A stretch of 64,000 bases of DNA from Leadbetterella sp035299025 (GCA_035299025.1 DATGXK010000006.1:105468-169467); one strand, 5' to 3'; counted from the first letter of the stretch, positions 35,033-45,602 are shown. Numbers and translations: made by a program. Notes: generated from the letters alone by a model not told the origin.

Positions 35033-38000
35033 ATGCGAAAACTATTACTACTCTTTACATTTTTCATTTATTCATGGGTTCATGGTCAAAGTACCGATGC
35101 CACCATTACAGGTGTAATTAAAGACCAAAAGGGCGATGAGCTGCCAGGTATTACTATCAAAGTTAAAAACGAATCAACTGGTTTTACTACTGCCACCACA
35201 ACCAATTTACGTGGAGAATACTTTTTTCAGCAACTTCCATTAGGAAAACCCTACACCATACAAATTAGCAGCGTTGGATATTCGCCAAAAACATATAACG
35301 ACTACCAATTGAATCAAGGGGATAAATTAATAATTGATGTAACTTTGAAAGAAGGCACAACTGAATTGGCAGAAATTATAGTTTCTGCAAATTCTTTCCA
35401 AAATAAAGAAACGGAGCGTGCAGGGGCGGCTATAGCTATCAGTTCAAATCAAATGAAAACACTTCCTCTTGAAAATAGGAGCTTTACCGCATTGACAAAC
35501 TTGGCACCTACGCAAGGTAGAGCAGGGAGTTTCAGTGGACAGCGGGTTTCGTCAACCAACTTTACTGTAGATGGAGCAAGTGCAAGAAACAACCTAACAG
35601 ATGGACCTGTGGGTAGAGGAAGATACACAATTACGATGGAAGCCATTCGAGAATATCAGGTCACGACAAACAGTTATGACGTGACACAAGGTCGTCAAGG
35701 TGGAGGTGCCATCAATGCTGTTACGAAGTCGGGAACGAATAAAATGGAAGGTTCTGCTTTTGTTTTTTCAAGAAATGATGCTCTGGCTAGTAAATACGAT
35801 GTTAGAGGTGTCGCCCGTACGGTTGATTTCTATGCATATCAATATGGCTTCAGCTTGGGAGGTGCCTTGAAAAAAGACAAACTCCATTATTTTCTGGCTT
35901 TTGAAAGGGAAGATTCAGGAGAACCTGTGAATATCTCGGATGTTTTTGATAAAGAACAAGAAAATAGATTTGGAATAACGAAGGCGAACTTGGACAGAGT
36001 GGTTCAAATTGGAATTGAGAAATATGGCTTAAATCCTAACAGGCAGCAATACGGACAGTTTATGAGGAAAAATGTAGCCAATACCTTTTTTGGGCGGTTG
36101 GACTGGCAAATAAATCCTAAAAATACCTTAACATTCAGAAATAATTACTCAGATTGGAATAGCCCACTCAGTGTGAATGATAATTCAAATATAAACCTTT
36201 GGGAGTCTTGGAGTGGTTTTGCATCCAATGAGAATAGCACATTGGTTTCTCTAAGATCAGAGATAAAAAGCAATCTTACTAACGAATTTAAAGTTCAATA
36301 TCAGTATGCAAACAGAAGATACACCACTTCAGCAGATATACCAAGTGCTAATATTCCCCGTGCTATTATAACTGTAACATCACCTTTTCCTACCGAGGCT
36401 AACCCAAATGCAAGCCAAACTCGAACAGTACAAATAGGTGGACAAAGGTTTACCCCTGAGACCGATATCGCTCAAAACCTTCACATCATCAATACTTCCT
36501 ATCTGAAACTGGGCAAGCTGAATTTTAAATACGGTACAGATAACTCTATCTCATTTTTGAATACAAAGCTCGTAAACGAAATGAACGGCCGCTTTTTCTT
36601 CGCCAGTCTAAACGACTTCGCGGATATTAAACCAAGTCGCTATGCACGTGAAGTACCGATTACTGGTGACCCAAGTGTAGTTCAAACGGTTTTCGACCTA
36701 TCTGCTTTTGGGCAAATGGATTTCAAGCCTACGCCAAATGTTGACTTGATGTTGGGCTTACGTTATGATGTTACCATGTTTGCAAATCAAGGAGCCTATA
36801 ACGAATCGGTTGATAAAGCATTAGGAATTAAAACCAATAATTCAATGAATGACTTTAATAACATTCAGCCAAGGGTTCAGATGATTTGGGATTTGGGTGG
36901 TAGAAAAAGAGATATTCTTAAAATAGGCGGTGGTTTCTTCTCAGCTCAACCCGTTTCTTATTTGCAAGTAAATAATATTCAAAACAGTGGTAATCTAGTA
37001 GGTGCCATTGATGTTTCTGGTCCGGCTGTTCCAAAACCAGACTTCGTTTCTTACAGAAATGATCCTACTACAGCCCCAGGAATACCTGCAGGAGCAAGTT
37101 ATATTTCTACAATTAATGCTGTGAATGAAGATTTTCAGGTTCCGACTGTTATGAAATTTAATGTTTCTTACAATAAGTTTTTCAATAAAAGATTCAGGAT
37201 GGGAGCTAATTTGCTTTGGGCTAAGACCATTAATAACTATGTTTACTTCGATAAAAACTTAGTGGATCAACCTTACTTTACTTTGAGCAATGAAGGTGGA
37301 AGAGGTGTTTTTGTTCCTGCCAACACTATACCAGCAAACGGTACAACCGACTGGACCAAAAGCCGTAAATCAGATCAGGTGGGTAGAGTATTAGAACTCG
37401 AATCAACAGGAATTTTGGATAATTATAGTTTTGTTATTGATGCGAGTATGAAACTTGCCAATGATGGTAATTTTACCCTTTCATATACGAAAAACAATAC
37501 AAGAGACAATACCTCTTTCAATTGTTGCGTAGCCAATACTTCTACATTTACGCCAATTGAAGATGATCCAAGGAACATCCCAACTACTTACTCAAGCGAT
37601 CATTTTAGCGACAAAATCGTAGCAAGTTTAATTTCACCTAGTTTGAAAGGCTTTCAATTAGGACTTATATATGCAGGCGTTGGTGGAACAAGATATTCGT
37701 TTTTGACAGGTGGAAATAGAAGTTTGAATGGTGATTTTGTTCTAACCAATGACTTGGCCTATGTTTTTGACCCAAATAGTGCATCAACCAATGCAACTAT
37801 TAAAACAGGCATGCAGGCATTGTTAGATAATCCTGAAGTTACCCAAAGTGTTAAAAACTATATAAATGCGAGCCTTGGTGGTGTGGCTGTAAGAAATGGC
37901 GGCATAAATCCTTTTTATGGTACAGTGGATTTGAGACTTACCAAGGGTTTTACCATCAAAAACACCCATAGATTTGATTTGTCGGCAGAAGCCTTTAACT

Positions 38001-38191
38001 TTATGAATATGCTAGACAAAACCAAGGGTATTAGCTATAATCACGGAAACGTAAACTTGGTTTCGATTACTGGTTTTGACCAAGCCACAAAAAATTATAA
38101 CTATCGAGTAGAAAGTGGTGCAGGTATAAAAGCCAACACCGCTGGTGGTAGTGTTTGGCGTGTTCAAGTTGGCCTGAGGTACTCATTTTAA
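35033..38191 (+). CDS. Oar-like TonB-dependent receptor with CarboxypepD_reg domain
   Basis: A 1052-aa outer-membrane transporter. It has a signal peptide (MRKLLLLFTF...VHGQ), a carboxypeptidase-regulatory-like Ig domain (about 20-105: GVIKDQKGDELPGITIKV), a plug domain with NFTVDGASARNN, and a long beta-barrel ending in a terminal aromatic strand (VGLRYSF). The lack of a clear TonB box and the Oar-type barrel are typical for Bacteroidota. The frame is open to 34994 but the signal peptide starts at the ATG at 35033. It is followed by a terminator at 38225-38263. Its position before the YncE-phosphoesterase genes suggests uptake of a phosphate-containing substrate. Confidence 0.9.
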   Translation: MRKLLLLFTFFIYSWVHGQSTDATITGVIKDQKGDELPGITIKVKNESTGFTTATTTNLRGEYFFQQLPLGKPYTIQISSVGYSPKTYNDYQLNQGDKLIIDVTLKEGTTELAEIIVSANSFQNKETERAGAAIAISSNQMKTLPLENRSFTALTNLAPTQGRAGSFSGQRVSSTNFTVDGASARNNLTDGPVGRGRYTITMEAIREYQVTTNSYDVTQGRQGGGAINAVTKSGTNKMEGSAFVFSRNDALASKYDVRGVARTVDFYAYQYGFSLGGALKKDKLHYFLAFEREDSGEPVNISDVFDKEQENRFGITKANLDRVVQIGIEKYGLNPNRQQYGQFMRKNVANTFFGRLDWQINPKNTLTFRNNYSDWNSPLSVNDNSNINLWESWSGFASNENSTLVSLRSEIKSNLTNEFKVQYQYANRRYTTSADIPSANIPRAIITVTSPFPTEANPNASQTRTVQIGGQRFTPETDIAQNLHIINTSYLKLGKLNFKYGTDNSISFLNTKLVNEMNGRFFFASLNDFADIKPSRYAREVPITGDPSVVQTVFDLSAFGQMDFKPTPNVDLMLGLRYDVTMFANQGAYNESVDKALGIKTNNSMNDFNNIQPRVQMIWDLGGRKRDILKIGGGFFSAQPVSYLQVNNIQNSGNLVGAIDVSGPAVPKPDFVSYRNDPTTAPGIPAGASYISTINAVNEDFQVPTVMKFNVSYNKFFNKRFRMGANLLWAKTINNYVYFDKNLVDQPYFTLSNEGGRGVFVPANTIPANGTTDWTKSRKSDQVGRVLELESTGILDNYSFVIDASMKLANDGNFTLSYTKNNTRDNTSFNCCVANTSTFTPIEDDPRNIPTTYSSDHFSDKIVASLISPSLKGFQLGLIYAGVGGTRYSFLTGGNRSLNGDFVLTNDLAYVFDPNSASTNATIKTGMQALLDNPEVTQSVKNYINASLGGVAVRNGGINPFYGTVDLRLTKGFTIKNTHRFDLSAEAFNFMNMLDKTKGISYNHGNVNLVSITGFDQATKNYNYRVESGAGIKANTAGGSVWRVQVGLRYSF

Positions 38192-38224
38192 GAATAAATA
38201 ACCCTGTTTAACCCATAATTAATA

Positions 38225-38263
38225 GAAAGACCCGTCCTTGGATGGGCTTTCTTATTTCTTTTT
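38225..38263 (+). terminator. Rho-independent terminator after the TonB receptor
   Basis: GAAAGACCCGTCC pairs with GGATGGGCTTTC (one bulged A, one G-T), followed by TTATTTCTTTTT. It lies 33 bp after the receptor stop and only 12 bp before the next start, so the following gene may be read through or have its own promoter. Confidence 0.75.
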
Positions 38264-38274
38264 AAACCTTAATT

Positions 38275-40701
38275 ATGATGAAAAAATACTATTTATTTCT
38301 GTTTATTCTGGCTTTCTGGGCTTGCAAAAACTCTCCAAAAAGTTCAAGCAAAATTGACTTTAAAGAAATGGTGCAACAAAGGGTGACCTTGCCCAACGGC
38401 TGGTCTCTAACGCCATTGGGTAAAAGTTTGCCTTTGCAAGATTTGCCTTTAAACTTGGTTGTTTCTCCTTCGAAGAAATACTTGGCTGTTACAAATAATG
38501 GCCAATCCACCCAAACTATTACTTTAATAGATGCCAAAACAGAGCAAATTTTAGATGATAAAACTATCGATAAATCATTCGTAGGTTTGGCATTTAGTCC
38601 TGACGAAAAATACTTGTATGCTTCGGGTGGAAACGATAATAAAGTGCTGATTTATAGTATTTCTAATAACAAACTTGAACAAAGTGGTGAAATAGTGTTA
38701 GATAAACCTTGGCCTGTAAAAGTCTCGCCAGCGGGTTTATGTGCCACCAAAGACCTCATTTATGTCGTAGCCAAAGATAATAATACGCTATACGTTTTAG
38801 ACATTGCCTCAAAATCCATCAAAAAGCAAATAAAACTGACCGCCGAACCATACACTTGTATTTTGTCGCCTGACCAAACCAAATTGTACGTTTCAATGTG
38901 GGGCGGAAGCAGCGTGCAAATTGTAGATTTGGTGAAAATGGAACTTGGAGCTGTAATTCTGACAGAAAAGAATCCGAATGATATGGTTTTGAGCAAAAAC
39001 AGAAAAACGCTTTTTGTATCTCATGGAAATGCAAATGTGGTGTCTGTCATCAATACCGAAACCAATCAAAAAATAGAGGAGTTGGATTGCTCACTCTATC
39101 CAAATGCTCCCATTGGTTCTACACCTAATGCGGTGGCTCTCAACGAATCCGAAGACAAACTGCTGATTGCCAATGCCGACAATAACTGTTTGGTAGTTTT
39201 TGATATTGAAGAAGCAGGCAAAAGTGAATCTTTGGGATTTATTCCAACAGGTTGGTATCCTACCTCCATAAAAATCATTGGACAAAAAGTATTTGTCACC
39301 AACGGCAAAGGGTTTACTTCGAAACCGAATCCAAAAGGGCCCAATCCAGTGAGCTCCAGAAGCCCATTGTTTAAGGGAGGAAACCCAGCTGCTGTTCGTG
39401 GTTCTGAATACATTGGAGGACTTTTTAAGGGCACTTTATCGATTTTTAATTTTCCAGATGAAAAGGCCTTAGATGGGCTGACAAAATTGGTTTATGAAAA
39501 TACACCATATAACACCGATAAAAAAAATCTCTCGGAGGGTGAAACAGGAAATCCAATTCCTCGAAAAGTGGGTGATAAGTCTCCTATCAAATATGTGTTT
39601 TATGTAATCAAAGAAAACCGAACGTATGACCAAGTTTTGGGAGATATGAAGGAAGGAAATGGCGATAGCACACTTTGTCTTTTTCCTGAGAAAATTACCC
39701 CAAATCAACATGCCATTGCCAGAGAGTTTGTCCTTCTTGATAATTTTTATGTAGATGCCGAAGTGAGTGCCGACGGGCACAACTGGTCAACTGCAGCCTA
39801 TGCCAACGATTATGTAGAAAAAACTTGGGTGGCTAGTTATGGCGGCAGAGGCGGTTCCTATGACTATGAAGGTCAAAGAGCCATAGCTTATCCAAAAGAC
39901 GGTTACATCTGGGATTTTGCCCATAGAGCTGGCGTTTCGTTTAGGTCTTACGGTGAATTTGTGGAAAATCGCTTGAAACTGCCCAACCTTAAAGATAATT
40001 ACAGTCCAACTTTTTCGTCTTACAATTTGGCCATTAAAGACATTACCCGCATTGACCAATGGAAAGCTGACTTTGATTCCTTGAAAGCCATCAACAAGAT
40101 TCCACAATTGAATATCATTCGTATAGGCAACGATCACACGGCTGGTTCGAGATTGGGATTTCCAACCACCGAAGCCATGGTAGCCGACAATGATTTGGCG
40201 GTGGGAAGATTGATAGAACACCTTTCTAACTCAGGTATCTGGGAACAAAGTGCCATTTTTATTCTTGAAGATGATGCCCAAAATGGCTCAGACCATGTAG
40301 ATGCTCACCGTTCAACAGCCTATATGGCAGGTGGATATGTAAAAAGAGGATATGTAGATCACACCATGTATTCTACTTCAGGTATGTTACGTACGATGGA
40401 GCTTATTTTGGGTATTCCGCCTATGAGTCAGTACGATGCTGCTGCTACACCTATGTGGAGGTGTTTTGATAAAACGCCTAACAATAAGCCATTTGTGGCA
40501 AAAAAGAACAATATAGATTTGGATGAGCCAAATGTAAAAGATGCCAATACTGAGAAGTCCGGGAAAATAGACATATCGCAACCTGACCTTATCAATGATT
40601 CGGAATTTAGCAAAATAGTTTGGGAAAGCGTAAAAGGCATTGGTACACCCATGCCCACCCCTAAACGTGGAGCCTTTTTGAAAATAGTAGATAAAGATTG
40701 A
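38275..40701 (+). CDS. YncE-type beta-propeller / phosphoesterase lipoprotein
   Basis: An 808-aa protein with a signal ending FWAC (Cys17, probable lipoprotein). Residues about 45-395 form a seven-bladed YVTN/YncE propeller (repeats such as LAFSPDEKYLYASGGNDNKV). Residues about 435-720 form a PF04185-type phosphoesterase domain of the AcpA/PlcC family: KENRTYDQVLG, SADGHNWS, GNDHT and EDDAQNGSDHVDAHR. Such enzymes hydrolyse phosphomonoesters or phosphodiesters. It starts an apparent operon with the next TonB receptor, 17 bp downstream. ATG codons at residues 1 and 2 both work. A paralogue lies at 42837-45602. Confidence 0.88.
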   Translation: MMKKYYLFLFILAFWACKNSPKSSSKIDFKEMVQQRVTLPNGWSLTPLGKSLPLQDLPLNLVVSPSKKYLAVTNNGQSTQTITLIDAKTEQILDDKTIDKSFVGLAFSPDEKYLYASGGNDNKVLIYSISNNKLEQSGEIVLDKPWPVKVSPAGLCATKDLIYVVAKDNNTLYVLDIASKSIKKQIKLTAEPYTCILSPDQTKLYVSMWGGSSVQIVDLVKMELGAVILTEKNPNDMVLSKNRKTLFVSHGNANVVSVINTETNQKIEELDCSLYPNAPIGSTPNAVALNESEDKLLIANADNNCLVVFDIEEAGKSESLGFIPTGWYPTSIKIIGQKVFVTNGKGFTSKPNPKGPNPVSSRSPLFKGGNPAAVRGSEYIGGLFKGTLSIFNFPDEKALDGLTKLVYENTPYNTDKKNLSEGETGNPIPRKVGDKSPIKYVFYVIKENRTYDQVLGDMKEGNGDSTLCLFPEKITPNQHAIAREFVLLDNFYVDAEVSADGHNWSTAAYANDYVEKTWVASYGGRGGSYDYEGQRAIAYPKDGYIWDFAHRAGVSFRSYGEFVENRLKLPNLKDNYSPTFSSYNLAIKDITRIDQWKADFDSLKAINKIPQLNIIRIGNDHTAGSRLGFPTTEAMVADNDLAVGRLIEHLSNSGIWEQSAIFILEDDAQNGSDHVDAHRSTAYMAGGYVKRGYVDHTMYSTSGMLRTMELILGIPPMSQYDAAATPMWRCFDKTPNNKPFVAKKNNIDLDEPNVKDANTEKSGKIDISQPDLINDSEFSKIVWESVKGIGTPMPTPKRGAFLKIVDKD

Positions 40702-40718
40702 GTTTAAATTTTTAAAAT

Positions 40719-42728
40719 ATGTTTAGAACTATTGCCCTTCTTTTTTTAGTAGTATCTGAGTCTTTTGCTTTTACAAAAGACCCAGATACATTAAAAATTA
40801 AAACGCTAGAGCCAGTGAATGTAACGGCCATGAGGTCAGCATTAAAAAATTCAGAAACTCCCGCCAGAATTTTCAGTTTCTCTAAAACCGAACTTCAAAC
40901 TTCTGATGCCCGAAGTATGCCTGAATTCTTCAATGGCAATGGAAACTATTTTCTCCAAAAAACCAATCATGGCGGAGGCTCTGTCTTTTTGAGAGGACTG
41001 ACGGGTAACCAAACGCTTATTTTGGTGGATGGTATCAGATTGAACAACAGTACTTTTCGTTATGGGCCTAATCAATATCTCAATACTATTAATCCATTTA
41101 TGGTGTCAAATGTGGAGGTTTTGTCTGGCTCAGGGTCGGTGCAATACGGCTCTGATGCTATTGGAGGCTTAATACAAGTTTTTAGCAATAATCCTAACTT
41201 TGAAAAGAAGTTTGGGTTGACGCTTAATACCCGAATTTCTTCACAAAACATGGAAAAAGGGCTGAGTGGAGCGGTGAATCTCACCAAAGGTAAATTTGGT
41301 TTGTTGATTTCTGGAACTGTCAAGAAGTTCGGCGATTTGGTGGGAGGTAAAAATATAGGGAGACAGGAACCAAATGGTTATGACGAAAGTGCCTTTGAAG
41401 CAAAAGGAATCTGGAATTTAAGTCAGAACCTCAGTCTTACGCTTGCTCATCAACATTTGGCTCAAAAAAATGTACCTATTTACCATAAAGTTTTACTGGA
41501 AGACTTCAAGCAAAATGAGATTTCGTTTCAGGCCAGAAATTTGTCATTTTTCAAACTAGATAACAAAACGCAAAATAGAATTTTCTCAAGTCAAAATATT
41601 ACCTTGAGTTATCAGTATAATCCTGAGGAGCGGACTTCTCAAAAAAACAATTCTGCTCTAATTCGTTATGAAAAAGACCAAATAAATACATCTGGGTTTA
41701 GTGTTTCCAATATATCATTGCCAGCAAAATTTTGGACCATTTCATCAGGAATAGAAGCTTATGATGATAAAGTATACAGTTCGAAAATTGATGACACCAA
41801 TGGCCTAAAAGTTAGCAAACGAGGGCTCTATCCCAACAATTCTTCTTATTTCAACTCTGCAGTTTTTAGCTTACATCAGTTTTCATTTAAAACGTTTCAC
41901 GTACATGCGGGTTTAAGATGGAATACGGTCAAGATGCAAATTCCGGACGAAACACTCGGAACGAGTGAGGTCAAAAACAGTGCTTTGGTTTATAATTTCA
42001 GTGTTTTGAAGAAACTGGGTAAAAACATTGGACTTTATTCCTCTTTCAATACCGCCTTTAGAGCTCCAAATATCGACGACATGGGCACGCTCGGCATCGT
42101 GGATTTTCGATATGAGATACCTTCTGACAATCTTAAGCCTGAAAAGTCGAAGCAGTTTGAGCTAGGTTTAAAAGGGAATTTTAAACAAGGTATGTTTCAA
42201 ATAAATGTGTTCCAAAACCAGTTGGAGGACCTTATCACCAGAGAAAAAGTAGCTGGACAAGTGATAGAAACGTATCAGGTTTATGCCAAAATGAATACAG
42301 GGAAAGCGATAATCAAAGGCCTGGAGTGGAGTTCAAAAAATAGGATTATTGAAAATCTATATTTAAGCACTTTCCTGACTTATACGTATGGTCAAGACCT
42401 TATCAAGAATGAGCCACTCCGCAGAATGCCTCCGTTTTTTGGAAATTTTGCTATGGAATATGCTCTAGGTAAACTAAAAATCAAACCTAGCCTAGCTGCC
42501 GCCACAGCACAGAAAAGATTAGCGTCTGGTGATATAGCCGACAACCGAATAGGAAAAGACGGAACATCTGGCTTTGCCGTTTTTAATATGAATGCCAATT
42601 ATGAACTCCATCGTTTTCAGTTTAATATCAATGTATTAAATCTCGGAAATAAGGCTTACAAAACCCATGGCTCAGGAGTTTACGGCTACGGAAGGTCTGC
42701 TTTTGGCTCGGTTTCGTTTAATATTTAG
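40719..42728 (+). CDS. TonB-dependent receptor (FepA/BtuB-like)
   Basis: A 669-aa outer-membrane receptor with a signal peptide (1-18), a plug domain (about 30-150; SVFLRGLTGNQTLILVDGIR, then GSGSVQYGSDAIGGLIQV) and a 22-strand-type barrel ending FGSVSFNI. It lacks the CarboxypepD_reg domain of the receptor at 35 kb, so the two are not simple duplicates. It is 17 bp after one YncE-phosphoesterase gene and 108 bp before the other. The three proteins could bind, cleave and import an organic phosphate or a cofactor such as a phosphorylated siderophore. The substrate is unknown. Confidence 0.9.
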   Translation: MFRTIALLFLVVSESFAFTKDPDTLKIKTLEPVNVTAMRSALKNSETPARIFSFSKTELQTSDARSMPEFFNGNGNYFLQKTNHGGGSVFLRGLTGNQTLILVDGIRLNNSTFRYGPNQYLNTINPFMVSNVEVLSGSGSVQYGSDAIGGLIQVFSNNPNFEKKFGLTLNTRISSQNMEKGLSGAVNLTKGKFGLLISGTVKKFGDLVGGKNIGRQEPNGYDESAFEAKGIWNLSQNLSLTLAHQHLAQKNVPIYHKVLLEDFKQNEISFQARNLSFFKLDNKTQNRIFSSQNITLSYQYNPEERTSQKNNSALIRYEKDQINTSGFSVSNISLPAKFWTISSGIEAYDDKVYSSKIDDTNGLKVSKRGLYPNNSSYFNSAVFSLHQFSFKTFHVHAGLRWNTVKMQIPDETLGTSEVKNSALVYNFSVLKKLGKNIGLYSSFNTAFRAPNIDDMGTLGIVDFRYEIPSDNLKPEKSKQFELGLKGNFKQGMFQINVFQNQLEDLITREKVAGQVIETYQVYAKMNTGKAIIKGLEWSSKNRIIENLYLSTFLTYTYGQDLIKNEPLRRMPPFFGNFAMEYALGKLKIKPSLAAATAQKRLASGDIADNRIGKDGTSGFAVFNMNANYELHRFQFNINVLNLGNKAYKTHGSGVYGYGRSAFGSVSFNI

Positions 42729-42836
42729 AACCAAAAACATTTCATCAAAAAAGTACTCTGTAATAACTAATTCAATTGTCTAGAAGCTAATTAAGAGTAA
42801 AAACTCATTAGCGTCTTAGCTGTAAATTATAAAAAT

Positions 42837-45602
42837 ATGAAAAAACTACTTTTCCTTTTAACCTTCGGTATTTCAGCCCAAGCCCAAACCCAATACGAGG
42901 TCACTGCCCCAGCTGGAAATCTACCCGCTAAAGCCAATAAAGATGGTGTAAGCATCATTCCAAACGGAAGGTTAATAACGCCCTTAGGCAAACAATACAC
43001 TACGGCTCCGCATCCGTTTGGACTTATTTTAAGTCATGACGGAGACATAGCCATCACGTCGAATTCGGGTATCAATCCTTTCTCTATCAATATCATAAAA
43101 GGACTAAAATCTGGAAAAGCGACTGTGAAACAGATTCCTGAAGGAGCCAAAACCGATAATGGTATGTTGGAGGCCTGTTTTATGGGTTTGGCCATTAATA
43201 AAGCCAAAACTATCGTCTATGTTTCAGGCGGAAACACCAATAAAGTTTTTCTTTTTAATGTAAATACGGGTAAAAGTTTAGGTACCATAAACTGCTCAGT
43301 AAAAAACAACATAGTAGATTATTCAGATGGTTATTTGGGTGACATGGTGTTGTCGGCTGATGAGAAATATTTGTTCGTAGCCGATCAGCTCAATTTTAGA
43401 ATTGCTGTCATCGACGTTTTAACAAAGAAACTTATTGCAAATATTCCAACTGGGCGTTATCCTTTTGGCTTGACCCTTAGCCCTGATCAAAATAGCCTGG
43501 TAGTAGCCAATGTGGGTGTTTTTGAATACAGTCCTTTTACAGATTTAGACAAAAAAGACCTCAAAAATACGGGTCATAAATGGCCTTCGTCGATTTATGG
43601 CTCCAAAGAAATGATTGAAGGAAATGAAAAAGAGGGTGTAAAACCACTGGGAGATCCCAATGTGGATGCTGCTTTTTCAGTTTGGATTTATAATGTTTCC
43701 AAGTTTACCAAGAAAAGCAAAATTGATCCATCAACGAATATCAAGAAAATCAAAACTGGATTTTTGGTAGGACAAAAAATAGAAGATTTTGAAGCAGTAG
43801 GAGGGAGTAGTCCCAACTCTGTGGTAGCTACCAATGATAGGGTGTTCGTGTCTAATGGCAACAATGACTGCGTGTCGGTAATTGACATCAAAACGGGAAA
43901 ACTCATTAAAAACCTCATGCTCAATCCCGAGCCAAGATTGGGGAATTTGAGAGGTTTGATTCCTTTCGGAGTGGCACTTTCGCCCAAACAAGATAGACTA
44001 TACGTTGCTTTGTCTGGAATAAACGCTGTCGCGGTTGTGGATATCCATACGCTGGATATCAAAGGTTTTGTGCCTACAGGCTGGTTTCCTTCCAAACTTA
44101 AAGTTACCCCTGACGGCAAGCAATTGGTGGTAGCCAACGCCAAAGGAATTGGAAGTGGGCCTAACGGTGGCTCAACCTTCAAAATTGCCGCCGAAGGCAG
44201 CTATATTGGTAGTTTGATGAAAGGCTCGGTTTCGGTTTTTGACATACCTACCGATGAGGAATTAAAAACGCTGACCCAAAAAGTTATCGACAACAATTTT
44301 AAATTTACACCCATTGCCGAAGTTAAGTCAGAAGCGGACAAAGTGATTCCAGTAAAAGCTTTGGTGGGCTCAGACAATATCAAACACATTGTTTTTATAT
44401 CGAAGGAAAATCGTACTTACGATGAGGTTTTTGGTCAATTAGAAAACGGAAATGGAGAATCGGAATTGGCTAGATTTGGAACAAACAGAACCGTGAAAAA
44501 CCGCAAAGGCGATTCGACAGTTTTACATGCCCAAGTGATGCCCAATCATATTGCTTTGGCCAAAAGGTTTGCCATTTCAGATAATTTCTTTTGTGATTCC
44601 GACGTATCGGCAGACGGACACCGTTGGTTGGTCAATACCTATCCCAAAGAATGGGTGGAAACCAATACGGCCGCATCTTATGGGGGCAAAAGAGGTATGA
44701 AAGACTCATCAAACGCTCCTGGTAACTGGTCGATTTATGGTTCGGCTGGCAGTATTTATCCAGAAGATTACAATGAAGGTGGCTCACTCTGGGAACACAT
44801 GGATCGCAACAAAAAAGACTTATTCAACTTTGGTTTTGGCGTAGAAATGGCCGGTGCGTTTTCCGACAGCACCATGAAATATACCGGGGAAGTTTACACC
44901 ATCAATTATCCAATAGCGGCTCCACTTTACTACAAATCCTCTCGAACTTTCCCAACCTACAACATGGCCATTCCTGACCAATTTAGGGCAGATGAGTTTA
45001 TGAGAGAGTTTAACGAGAAATGGAGCAATAACAACTTGCCTTCTTTAATCACCCTGCAATTGCCAAACGACCATGGCTCCAAAGAAAGACCAGATGCTGG
45101 CTGGCCTTTTCAAGAAAGCTATATGGCTGATAATGATCTAGCTTTAGGCCGTACGGTAGAGTTTTTGAGCAAAACGCCATACTGGAAAAACATGATGATC
45201 ATCGTGACCGAAGACGACCCCCAAGGCGGTGTGGACCATGTAGATGCCCACCGCAGTGTGTTGATGGTGATGTCGCCTTATGCAAAGAAAAACTACATTG
45301 GCAATGTGCATTATAGCTTTGGCAGTATTTTTAAAACCTTCTGGAAAGTATTTGGCATTCCTTACCTCAACCAATACGATGTAAGTGCCACAGATTTGTC
45401 TGATTTGTTTACTAATACACCAGATTTCTCGCCCTTCAATGCACTGCCAGCAGACAAAAGAATCTTTGACCCTCAAAAAGCTTTAGATCCATTTGATGAA
45501 AAATTTGACTGGAAAGCCTTCAACGAATCAGAAGAACTGGACAGAACCGAAACCATGCAAAAACGCCGTGCAGAAGACGATAAGCATCAGAAGAATAATT
45601 GA
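42837..45602 (+). CDS. YncE-type beta-propeller / phosphoesterase, secreted paralogue
   Basis: A 921-aa paralogue of the protein at 38275-40701. It has a Sec signal (1-17, ending AQAQ) without lipobox Cys, a YncE/YVTN propeller (about 45-470) with longer inter-blade insertions, and a phosphoesterase domain (about 510-860) with SKENRTYDEVFG, DVSADGHRW, LPNDHGS and EDDPQGGVDHVDAHRS. The two enzymes thus share active-site motifs but differ in anchoring: one lipoprotein, one soluble. It is third in the putative operon. The C-terminus is Lys/Glu/Asp-rich and unstructured. No plus-strand terminator is clear afterwards. Confidence 0.88.
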   Translation: MKKLLFLLTFGISAQAQTQYEVTAPAGNLPAKANKDGVSIIPNGRLITPLGKQYTTAPHPFGLILSHDGDIAITSNSGINPFSINIIKGLKSGKATVKQIPEGAKTDNGMLEACFMGLAINKAKTIVYVSGGNTNKVFLFNVNTGKSLGTINCSVKNNIVDYSDGYLGDMVLSADEKYLFVADQLNFRIAVIDVLTKKLIANIPTGRYPFGLTLSPDQNSLVVANVGVFEYSPFTDLDKKDLKNTGHKWPSSIYGSKEMIEGNEKEGVKPLGDPNVDAAFSVWIYNVSKFTKKSKIDPSTNIKKIKTGFLVGQKIEDFEAVGGSSPNSVVATNDRVFVSNGNNDCVSVIDIKTGKLIKNLMLNPEPRLGNLRGLIPFGVALSPKQDRLYVALSGINAVAVVDIHTLDIKGFVPTGWFPSKLKVTPDGKQLVVANAKGIGSGPNGGSTFKIAAEGSYIGSLMKGSVSVFDIPTDEELKTLTQKVIDNNFKFTPIAEVKSEADKVIPVKALVGSDNIKHIVFISKENRTYDEVFGQLENGNGESELARFGTNRTVKNRKGDSTVLHAQVMPNHIALAKRFAISDNFFCDSDVSADGHRWLVNTYPKEWVETNTAASYGGKRGMKDSSNAPGNWSIYGSAGSIYPEDYNEGGSLWEHMDRNKKDLFNFGFGVEMAGAFSDSTMKYTGEVYTINYPIAAPLYYKSSRTFPTYNMAIPDQFRADEFMREFNEKWSNNNLPSLITLQLPNDHGSKERPDAGWPFQESYMADNDLALGRTVEFLSKTPYWKNMMIIVTEDDPQGGVDHVDAHRSVLMVMSPYAKKNYIGNVHYSFGSIFKTFWKVFGIPYLNQYDVSATDLSDLFTNTPDFSPFNALPADKRIFDPQKALDPFDEKFDWKAFNESEELDRTETMQKRRAEDDKHQKNN

